Below are positions 1-10,900 of a DNA stretch of 64,000 bases, piece after piece (the stretch's first letter is position 1; each line of letters starts with the position of its first letter). Source of the stretch: Paroedura picta (Eukaryota; Chordata; Lepidosauria; Squamata; Gekkonidae); assembly GCF_049243985.1 (NCBI RefSeq), contig NC_135369.1:21540533-21604532 (forward strand), read 5' to 3'. Made by a program: the position numbers and the translations under genes. The notes beneath the pieces are model-generated. The model did not search any database. It worked only from the letters and a program-made list of their open reading frames with translations, and was not told the DNA's origin.

Positions 1-332
1 TTATAAAAAAGAAAAACAGTAATAAATTTCTAAATTAAAAAAGTGTAGCGGAAAAAACACTGGTGGATGTTTGCTTCCTGCTCGGGGGTTGCCGGTGGGC
101 CTGGCTTGGCTTGTAGGGGCGGGGATGGTGGGCCTGGGGGCAGGATGGCCTCTGCTCTCACTCCTGGGCAGGGCAGCTGCAGCCCTTCCGAAGCATTCGT
201 GCCAGGGAAAGTCAGAATGAGGGTGCCAAACTCTGGCCTCAGGCATTTTTTGGTAAGTGTGATGCCAGGCTCTCCTCTCCCTGTGTGTTCCCCAAAGGTG
301 ACATGTCTCATGCCTGCCCTTCTGGGAGCGAC
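1..332. other. no gene recognised
   Basis: AT-rich start, then G-rich single-copy sequence. Open frames here show no family resemblance. May lie beyond the 3' end of the CTX-like gene. Confidence 0.5.
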
Positions 333-344
333 CTAGTTTTTAAA

Positions 345-670
345 GCTGGGTTTTTTTGGAATCTGTGTTTTACTGCCCAAAGGTGTCTTCGCTTCCTCTC
401 CCCACAACAGACACCCTGTGCGGTAGGTGAGGCTGAAAGAGCTCTGTAAGAACTGTGACTGGCCCGAGGTCACCCAGCCAGCTGCGCGTGGAGGAGGAGT
501 GGAGAATCCATCCCAGCCCTCCAGATTAGGTGCCACTACTCTTAACCACTCCACCAGGAAGGAGGAGGAGGAGTTGGTTTGGCTGCATGTGGAGGAGGAG
601 CAGGGAATCAAACCCGGCTTGCCAGATGAGAAGTCCACACTCCTAACCACTACACCAAACTGGCTCTCTG
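345..670 (-). mobile_element. tRNA-derived SINE family A, two adjacent copies
   Basis: Copy 1 (345-561) and a shortened copy 2 (568-670). The family has a pol III A box (TGGTGTAGTGG) and B box (GGTTCGATTCC), a body with CAGGGTGTCTGTTGTGGGGA, and a GAA/GA-rich tail. Confidence 0.72.
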
Positions 671-734
671 GAGAATAGCTGGAGAATAACACAGAGAGAA
701 AGGATTTCTTTTTGCATGGAGATATTGCAAACCT

Positions 735-740
735 TTTATT
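735..740 (-). terminator. candidate poly(A) signal of the CTX-like gene
   Basis: AATAAA on the minus strand lies about 860 nt past the stop codon and is followed by a G/T-containing stretch. The 3' UTR would contain a Sauria-type SINE (1003-1290). No other AATAAA was noticed between the stop and this site on that strand. Confidence 0.45.
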
Positions 741-1002
741 CAAGTATCCATGGGTGAGTGGCTTTTCATCACATGAAGTCTTTAAAAAAACATTGGTTCA
801 TTCTAGCTCACCTCACTTGGCTGTGGGTCTCGGGCAGAGAAAGCCTGCTGATGGAGAACTGGAGCTGCCAGGAATTTGAACCCAAGTTTTCCGCTGCTGC
901 CGTATTATGTGCTCTGAAAACTGCTTCCTCTGAGTTGTGTGACCATCAGCACATCACTGCAGGGTCACTTGCTCAGGCTAGCAGCCTCTGGGGACTTTCC
1001 CA

Positions 1003-1290
1003 GTCTAAGGTAAAGGTAAAGGTATCCCCTGTACAAGCACTGAGTCATGTCTGACCCTTGGGGTGACGCCCTCCAGCATTTTCATGGCAGACTCAATACG
1101 GGGTGGTTTGCCAGTGCCTTCCCCAGTCATTACCGTTTACCCCCCAGCAAGCTGGATACTCATTTTACCCACCTCGGAAGAATGGAAAGCTGAGTTGACC
1201 TTGAGCCGGCTGCTGGGATTGAACTCCCAGCCTCATGGGCAGAGCTTTCAGACTACATGTCTGCTGCCTTACCACTCTGCGCCACAAGAG
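1003..1290 (-). mobile_element. Sauria-type SINE (tRNA head, BovB-like tail)
   Basis: Full copy inside the 3' UTR of the CTX-like gene. The ACCTTT tail lies at the low end and the tRNA-like head (GGCGCAGAGTGGTAAGGCAG) at the high end. Confidence 0.75.
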
Positions 1291-1603
1291 GCTCAGTCTG
1301 CCCTCCATTTTAACAAGATGCCGGAGCCTGAATTTGGGAGCTCCTTGCCCCAAATGAAAAGAACTCTTGACCATCTCCCGTTTGTTAACCTCACTCTTCC
1401 AACTTATGCAGTCAAACAGCCTTGAGCAACTTGGTCCGTGTTGACGGTGTATTTTTCTTTACAAAGCCCAGAGCCCTCACACAGCCTTAAATACGCTGGC
1501 CTGGCAGACAGGATGCTCCTGGCAACCAACCCCAGCCTCCCAAATCCACCTGCTGGCTCACATTAAATGCTTCTGATCACCCGTGGGCGTTTTGGGGCTG
1601 CTG

Positions 1604-1928
1604 CTATACCAGAAATCCCACGGGCCTCTGGGAAGGGCCCGGAAAGGGCTGCTTCTCTTCCTCGCTTCCCGTGGAGGATCCGTGCTGCTCCGAGAGGCTG
1701 CTGCTTCTCTGCCTTCCCTGGGGTGCTAAGGTGGGCTCCCGTAGCCCTCCGGGAAGCGTGACCTGGCTCCCAATCCCAGGCTGGGCTCTCCATTCGCGAT
1801 GGGCGTAAGTGGTGTTGGGTGTGGAGCTCGTGAAGACCCAGAGAGGCTGGGTGACAGGCCTCGAGGGTGAAAGGTCCCCGGGGGGGCTCTTGGTAACGAT
1901 CAGCCGCCCCAGGGAGAGATTGTCGAGT
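1604..1928 (-). CDS. CTX-like gene exon 7, cytoplasmic tail with PDZ-type end
   Basis: The acceptor is a strong pyrimidine tract ending CTCTCAG. The exon encodes a Ser/Pro-rich tail (LDNLSLGRLIVTKSPPG, then SSSLSEQHGSS) and stops after PVGFLV. The phase (2+1) rebuilds Arg with exon 6. Confidence 0.85.
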
Positions 1929-4900
1929 CTGAGAGGGGAGGAGAAGACGGCCAAGAGTTAGACACGTTTGCAGCATTGGGATCCTTACTGGCTCAAATTC
2001 TGTGCTACGGCATCCCCCCTGAAAGCCCAGTGGCACAGACGCCAGGAGCAAGGGGGGAATGGGATGCAGCTTAGGTTGCCAGCCTTCTGGTCTAATGCAG
2101 CAGGCCTGATGTGAGGCTGCCCTGAGGGAGGGCAGCCGTCAGGGTCCAGCGTAAACAGGAGAAGGGAAGAATGAGCTGTTTATACCTCGTTTTTCATTAT
2201 CAGAAGGAGTTGCAAAGCAAACGCCCTTCCTTTCCCCATAACAGACACCCTGTGAGGTAGGTGGGGCTGGAAGAGAACTGTGACCAGACCAAGGTTGCTC
2301 CTTCAGTGGAATGACTACAGCCATTTTGGGGTTGTGCCTTGAACCCCTGCATCAGCTAGGTGGTGGGCTGGCAGCCCATTATGACTGTGTCGAATGTTGC
2401 AAACATAAAACCCCACACTGTTTCAGGACATAGTGGAAGGTTATCGCTGTTCTGAAAACCTTCAACTCTTAGACTCTTAACATCATCTAGCATAGCTGGC
2501 AATGTGACCAAACAATCTTCCTACTTAAATTTATATATACCGAAATCATAGAATCAGAGCTGGAAGGAGCCTCCTGGTTCATCTAGTCCAACCCCCTGCA
2601 CTATGAAGGACACTCTCACAACCCAATCGCTCATCCACTGTAACCTGCCACCCCCTTGAGCCTTCACAGAATCAACCTCTCCGTCAGATGGCTCTCCAGC
2701 CTCTGTTTAAAAATTTCCAAAGATGGAGAACCCACCACCTCCTGAGGAAGCCTGTTCCACAGAGGAACTGCTCTAACTGTCAGGAACTTCTTCCGGATGT
2801 TTAGGCGGAATTTCTTTTCAATTAATTTTATCCCATTGGTTCTGGTCCATCCTTCCGGGGCAAGAGAGAACAACCGTGCACCGTCTCCTGTTGGATCCCC
2901 TTCCTGACCCTTTCAGAATAACAATGTGTGCCTAAAATTGAATATGGTTTTGTTCAGTGTTTTGCTTTTTGGTGCTCTCTCGGGTTGTAAAATCTTATCG
3001 TACTCCCCTCTTGCCTTGCACAGCGCTCTGCTTGGACAGGCTCGGCTCTCAAAGAGCTTGAAGGTAAACTGCAGCATTTAGTAACGCTAAACATGCCACA
3101 GGCAACTACCCTGAGATTCCCCTTGGGGGAGGGGTCTCCAACATAGGTGGATTTCCATCATGGATAAAGTGTGCAAGGAAAGGCTTACCTGATCTCATTG
3201 TATGAGTCTTCCTCTTCCCACTTCTTCCTGCTGTGATGATGGAGCCACAAGACCAGCGCAAAGAGGGTCAGCAGGATGAGGCCCATGAGGAGCATGAGGA
3301 TGATCCCCACCAGCAGGGAGGTGCTGCCACGAGGGGCTGAAATGCAACAGGGCTGATGTTAGAACTCAAGTGCCACCATCTTGAGTTTTCCCTTCTGTCT
3401 CTGTTAAAAGGGGCAGCCCAGCCAAGTCAACCATATTGCGCCAGATGGATCAGTGGCCTGACTGGGAAATAAGGTTGCTTCATATCCTCCCCTTTAAGGC
3501 TGTATTGAAGAAGATTTGGGTTTTATACTCCGCTTTTCACTGCCCAAAGGAGTTTCAGAGCAGCTTACAATCACCTTCCCTTCTTCTCCCCACAACAGAC
3601 ACCCTGTGAGGTGGGTGAGGCTGAGAGAGCCCTGATATTACTGCTTTGTCAGAACAGCACTATCAGGGCTGTGACTAGCCCAAGGTCGCCCAACTGGCTG
3701 CATGTGGAGGGGCGGGGAATCAAACAGGGCTCGCCAGATTAGAAGTCCCCACTCCTAACCACTACACCAAGCTGGCTCCACCGGCCCCAAGATACTCACC
3801 AACGTGTACCCGCAGCTCCAAGGAGCAAGAGACAGAGCCCAGCATATTGGAGGCCGTGCAGCGGTAAAGGCCAGAGGCCTCTGTCGTCAGGTTGTGGAAA
3901 GTCAGGAGGATGCGGTGGTCGTCTGCCCCACGTGAGATCAGGGAAAGCAAGCAGAGGGTTAGGATGGCCCAGCACCCTTCTTCCTTGCCACGGTTGGCCA
4001 ACATTCCCCTCTGGACCTCCGCTGGATAAACAGGAGGAGCTGAGGCTTCCCTACAGTGGTGACTTTCTGCCTCATTCACCAGTCTGAGCCAGAACCTGCA
4101 CTGTCCAAGATGCACCTGCAAAGAGCTGTGGTATGCATGCCTTGGCCACCACTCAAACCAAGATGTTGGACTAGACCAGGGGTAGTCAAACTGCGGCCCT
4201 CCAGATGTCCATGGACTACATTTCCCAGGAGCCCCCTGCCAGCTGGACTAGACGGATCTTGGTCGGATCCCATCAAGGCCATTCTTGTAAAGGATCTTAG
4301 AAAATTAGGACGGGCAAGTCTGGCAGTCGCTATGAACCCTGATAACCTAAGAGCAAAGCCTCCATAGTCAGACCCAGTTTACCTCTGGGCTGTGTTTAGA
4401 ATCATAGAATAATATTGGAAGGGGCCTCATGGGTCATCTAGTCCAACCTCTTGCACTATGCAGGACACTCACATTCCTATCACTCTTCTACTGCCACCTG
4501 CCACCCCCTTGAGCCTTCACAGAATCAGCCTCTTTGTCAGATTAGATTGTAAATGGCTCAGGAAGAGTCTATCCCACCAATCCTTGGGAGAGGCCCCTGT
4601 TTGAGAACGCCCCTGGGAGAATAATTGCCCCTTCAAGGACAAGACTTGGGTGCCCATGCTGTGCCCCTGTCATTGGAAGGGCAGCTTTTTCCAATTTCCA
4701 CGTTTGCACTATGGACACTCCTAGAGGCCACTCCCTGAAGACACGGATTGCGCACAGATGAAAGCTCCGGTGCTATTCTAACGGACAGGCTAGACAAGAT
4801 AAGAACCAGGGCTCTGTAGGTATTATGATGGGCTTCCTACTTCTCTCTCCCCCCCACTACACACACATACTAATCCAAACACTGCCTCTGAGTACCAGGT

Positions 4901-7900
4901 GCTGGGAACAGACAAGGTTGCCTTGAGCACTTTCCCTGAGATGTCTGGCTAAACAGCCCAGAGCAGCCTTTCTCAACTTTTTCACCATTGAGAAACCCCT
5001 GAAACATTCTTCTGGCTTTGAGAAACCCCCAAAATGGTGCGATGGAAACATAGCTGTGGACACATGTTGCAGGGGGTTGGACGATGACCCAGGAGGTCCC
5101 AACTCTATGATTCTATGACATGCCCACCTGGAGCCCCTCCCCTTCCCACCCGCTCCAGTCCCATCATTGACGGTTTTGGGAGGGGGTGGGGGATCAACAT
5201 GGCCATATATGGTCATGTTTCCTGAAAAGCTCTTCTACCAGGCTTTCGGGTCAAGGCAAACGAATCTACCACCAACCCAAGTCCAAGGGCCCCTTCCACC
5301 ATCAAGCTGCACTCATAACAGAAGAGCAAATGCATAGTGCAACAAAACTGAACCAAATATTCATTGTTGGATGTTAAAAAGGACCGGTAATACCAAGACG
5401 CCGTATTATGTTATATGTTGTAAACTTTCTAAATCGTTTTTTAAAAAAATGTTATGTATTCCAAATCAAAATGTTATACGTACCACATTATAAAGGTTTT
5501 TTAATGTAAACTCCCCTGAGTCACAAGGGAGGGCGGTATATAAATATAATTAAATAAATGTTCAACACATTTAAAAAACATATTAAAAATGAAATCCCAC
5601 CCATTCAGGAATCCCTTCCAAGGCTGTCAAAAAGCTCCAGGATTTCACAAAACCGCAGCCTAGAGAGATCCTTCGATCCACCAGGGTTTTTTCATGCTCT
5701 TGCCAAAGGATTAGATGATTTCCTAGTGGCTTGGATGGACGGCCAATGAGGAATGGTATAGCCAAGCTCCTCCCAGCACCCCTTAGCAGCTTTATTAATG
5801 TTTACAGATTACAAATGGGATTTCAAGTGTCTTAAATCTCCATGCATTTTTGAATGTGTAAAACCAAAGGCCAGCTCTGCTTCCGCTAATAGGACAACTG
5901 GTTGTCTCACAGCTAAGCTCTCCTCCTGACCCCTCCCCAACTTTCCCGTACTCTTGATACCTCTGTAACTGGTCACCAAGGGCTGCGTGGCAGGCGGGAT
6001 CTTCTCCCAAACAAAAACAGGTGCGGGCATTCCTTCATCAACGGTGCATGAGAACTGAAGAGTGCCTCCCTCGTCCCCATCGCCCTCACTGGAGCATTTT
6101 GGATCAGACGGCGGCACTGCAGGACAGAGACTAATATTACTGGACCTGCTTTGAGTGGTGTTTGCAGCTGCAACGACAGATCTGCCATCTTACCCTCTCA
6201 GAGGCAGTTTCTCCACAGTTACGTCCCAAGCAGCAATAATCAGAACAAGTAAGATCAGCTTGGCAAGAGCTGAGCTGCTCCGTGAAAGCTTTGCAAGAGC
6301 TCATCGACATAATAAATGTATAAATGAGTGGGAGGTGTGGGCAAGAATCCCACATACCAGCTGTGGGACTCCATAGTCCTGCCCCTCCCCCCATCTCACA
6401 CACACACACGCACACATATATTCCTTCCCCTTTCCCCTCTTGCCTCTCCTTCCTGGTCCCTCCCTACTCAATCCCTCCCCTCCATACACTCCCCCCCCGC
6501 TACCCCGTTGCCTCTCCCACCCACTCCTCCTTCCAGGTCCCTCCCTCTTCCACTTCCTTACCTGTCGCAGGAGTTCCGGTGGCACACCAGAGCTCTGAGG
6601 CCCAGGGCTGGGCCTTGGAGTACTGCTGGCAGTGGTCACACATCTCCCTGCTTTCCTGGCCTGTCCCCACTCTGTGGAGGGCAGGGTTGGGCTGGGAAGC
6701 AGAGTGCCACTGTTAGTGGTGCTCCAAGGCCCAGCCCTAGGCCTTGGAGTGCTGCTGGCAGCGGCCACCAGCTACTAGTGTGCTCCCTAAGGCGGGACAA
6801 AAGACGCCCCACGTCAGTTATCATTTCCGTTTGAGGGAACGTGCTAGTAGATGTGTTCCACATCAACAAGCATTGGCCTGTGTTTATGGGGGAGCTAAGG
6901 GCTACAAGGGTTTGCAGTTATACCAAACACAGTGAGCTGGATGACCCCGATGTTGGGCGTGGAGGTATCCGGTGGGTTCATCACGCTGCATTGGTAAGTG
7001 CCACTGTCTGTGCTGCGTGTGTCGTTCAGGAGGAGGGTGGCGCTCCAGGTGGGAGAGAAGGCAAAGCCCACCCGGCCTGTGTAGTGGGAAACGCTCTCCA
7101 CCACCTCTCCCTGCTCGTAAGCAAGTACCTGCGGAGCAGAGGAACCCCAAGTGAGATGATCAGCCTTGCTGGACAAAGCGTCAGAATCACACCTGCTGTG
7201 CAAGAATTCCTGCGTTCATTGGCCTGTTGAGCCAATGAACTCTCTTTCCCCCTTGGAGGGGAACACCATTCCTTGGGGGAAAGAGAAATCAGGTTTTGGG
7301 GAAGGAGGGGACCTTGCAGGGTGGGTGGAGCACAGGATTTAAATCTCCTTGGTTCGGTCCCCAACAGACCCATTTAAGATAAACCCTTTCAGTGTTGATA
7401 ATACCAGGCTATAGTGAATAACAGTAACAAAAAAAAAATCCCTAGTTCAAGCATGGGCTAAAGGGGTGTGAACTTGGTGAAGCTGAGAAAATATCTTGGG
7501 GTTGTAGTAGTTTCTTGGATGAAGCTTCGGCCCTTGACCCATAGCAATCAGGCTTCTGTCCTGCGCATGGGGTGGAGACTGGACTGGTCACCTTGATGGA
7601 TGATCTCCAGCACCAGCTGTATCGGGGAGGTTCAGCTATCCTTGTGCTTCTTGATCTGTCGGCCACATTTGATGTGGTCGACCATGAGTTGTTAGCCCAC
7701 CGCCTCGTTAGGGCTAGGATTAGGGGGACCGTGGCTGGTCTCTTTTCTCCAGCACCGGACACAGTGGGGGAAGAGCTGTCTGGCCCCTTTGCATTCCCCT
7801 ATAGGGTGCCGCAAAGGGGCAATACTCTCCTCCACACTATTTGTTTGTTTGTTTGTTTAGATTTCTATACTGCCCATTTCTTTGCAGCTCTGGGAGGTTT

Positions 7901-10900
7901 ACATTGAACATCATATAACTTACATGGAATGTTATACAGACTATAACATCAAAATGACTTTCAATAAAGCATCAAAAGATTACAAAACCACATTGTATTG
8001 TGTGCAGAATAGGCCCTGGTGGAATGAGCTCCCAGAAGAGCTGAGGGCCCTATCACAGTTCTGCGGGGCCTGTAAGATGGAGCTCTTCTGCCAAGCATTT
8101 GGTCGAGGCCGGGCCAAGAAGATCAGGTCCATCCCTATAGAGGCCCCTGTAGAGGCATGCCTTTGGTCAACTGGGCAGGGGCACCTCTCCCAAAGATGAC
8201 GCTGGACATTGGGGGGCAGTCTGCCTTGGCATTATAGGTTGCGGCCAGGGCAGGGAGAGGGATATAGATTATTTTCCATGCCATCGAGGTCTATTGCCAT
8301 TCTTGTTTTATGGGGTTTTATTCTTTTATTGTAAACTGCCACGAGTCGGACAGGTTTTGGGAGTGGCGGTGGATAAATCCAGATATAAATAAATCTAAAA
8401 AAGCAAGACTCTTGCTCACACTCACTTGTTGCGGGTGGCTGGGGTCCGCTGTTGGGACAACCGTCCAGATGATGTTGAGGCGGTTGAGAGGTGCCGTGGT
8501 GTGGAAGTAACATGGCAAGAGGACACTGCCCCCTTGCACCACTTGGATGCTGTCCGCCGCCACTGACACTTTCACTGCCCCTGCAACTTGGAAGAGAACA
8601 GAGGGCTCCGTCCCTGATAGGCCACGCCTGTCTTCCACTGACGATTTCTGTTTTGCAATGCCACTCATGGAGAAGTCCAGAAACCAACCTGCCTGGTCTA
8701 TTTTTATAGCCCCCACTCTCCAAGGAGCTCAGAGCAGCATCCTTATTGTGACCGCATAAGAACCCTATAGAGCCGATTGTGGTGCAGAGTGGTAAGGCAG
8801 CAGACATGCTGTCTGAAGCCCTGCCCATGAGGCTGGGAGTTCGATCCCAGCCGCCGGCTCAAGGTTGACTCAGCCTCCCATCCTTCCGAGGTCGGTAAAA
8901 TGAGTACCCAGCTTGCTGGGGGGTAAACGGTAATGACTGGGGAAGGCACTGGCAAAACCACCCCGTATTGAGTCTGCCATGAAAACGCTGGAGGGCGTCA
9001 CCCCAAGGGTCAGACATGACTCGGTGCTTGCACAGGGGATACCTTTACCTTTACGAACCCTATAGGGTTGACTTGGATTGCCTACCTCCAGGCGGCACCT
9101 GGACGTATGCTGCTATGAGAGTCAGGAACATGGAGAAAGAAAGAGGAAGCCTCTCTAGTAGGTTTTGCCATGCCAAGCCTTGTAACCCACAGTAAGGCTA
9201 AGGGTGGGGACACAGGGGGGCATGTGGGGTCACTGATATTGCTACATCACTTCAGGGGGAAACTCAGCTCTAGGAATCACTGAACACTCTGTAGTAAAAC
9301 CATGTCATTTCTGGCAACTCCTAGGCAGAGTCTGCACCTACTTTGTTTATTCCATGATCAATCTTGTTGAATTCAGAATGATTTGAACTCGGTTCTTCCT
9401 CTTCCCCCCCTCCTCATTGAAACAAAAAAGTGTTCTGCAAATGGTTAGGGTAGTTCAGAAGAGGGGGGGGCCAAGCACAGCCTCTTTCTTTCTTTTCTTG
9501 GAGGGGAAGGGGAGATGATCGAAGAAGGCAGAGAAGGGAGAAAAAAATCCAAGACCGACAGAAGTGGAGAGAAATTAGGGGCTTCTCCTTTAAGGCAAAC
9601 TTGTCACAAGAGCAGCTTTGGCCAATCAGGGGTTCTCTTCCACAGAGCAGAGCCCAGATTCAAAACAGGCTCCTTTCTCAATCCGATTCTTAAAATATTG
9701 AGGCTTAAAAGCACTCTAAGATATCGAACAATAAAAGTAGGATCACTATGGATCAATCCTGCTTGTTGCAGAAGGAAAATTGAAATCGGCAAAAATCAAA
9801 ATGGAAATCGCATTCTGTGTTGATGGCAGGGACTGAATCAACCTGGGATTGGAATAAAAGCTCCATGCAGTTTACACCCTAGTGCCATCCTGGATCACTT
9901 CCTGGTTTTCCTTGGAAATGACATAGGGACATTGGTGATGCTGTTTTTCAGACAAAGGAACCTGCCAATGGGAGATCTCCCATCACAGTGGGAAGTCTGG
10001 CAGCCCTAGTGCCTAGGTTGCTCCAATTGTAGCTATTTAGACATAGTCCATTTAATTGTTTGTTATAGAGTTAGAGTGGCCAAACTTTGGCTCTCCAGAT
10101 GGCCATGGACTACAATTCCCTTGAGCCCCTGCCAGTGCTGGGAATTGTAGTCCATGGACATTTGGAGAGCCACAGTTTGGCCTCCCCTGTTATAGAGAAT
10201 GCAGTGTATGTGGGTGTCAGTCTGTTGTATTCCAATGTTTTCGGTTTATTTCCCTGCCTTATCATTTCAAACCTACTTGCAACACCAGCTGGCCATCCAA
10301 GGACTGATGGAAGCAGTGTTGGGGTTTCCCATAGCTAATATCCCCTTTACATGTCTCTGTTTTTTCAGGCCTCCTTTATACCACCCACTATTCCCTTGGG
10401 GAAGAGCCTCTTGTGGCGCAGAGTGGTAAGGCAGCGATATGCTGTCTGAATCTGTCTGCCCATGAGGTTGGGAGTTCAATCCCAGCAGCCGGCTCAAGGT
10501 TGACTCAGCCTTCCATCCTTCTGAGGTCGGTAAAATGAGTACCCAGCTTGCTGGGGGGTAAACGGTAATGACTGGGGAAGGCACTGGCAAACCACCCCGT
10601 ATTGAGTCTGCCATGAAAACGCTGGAGGGCGTCACCCCAAGGGTCAGACATGACTCGGTGCTTGCACAGGGGATACCTTTACCTTTACGAACCCTATAGG
10701 GTTGACTTGGATTGCCTACCTCCAGGCGGCACCTGGACGTATGCTGCTATGAGAGTCGAGCGACAAACAATGAGGATCAATTCCCCAAGGATAAAATGGT
10801 TGCTTTGGAAGGTAGATTCCATGGCGTTATCTGGCTGAGATCCCTCCCCTTCCCACACCCTCTTTCCCTCAAGCTCCGTCCCCAAATCTCTTGGTGTTTC

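Noticed and set aside
6301-6834. Several 100-170-codon frames around 6.3-6.8 kb
   Set aside because: Low-complexity polypyrimidine DNA read in several frames; Pro/Ser repeats only.
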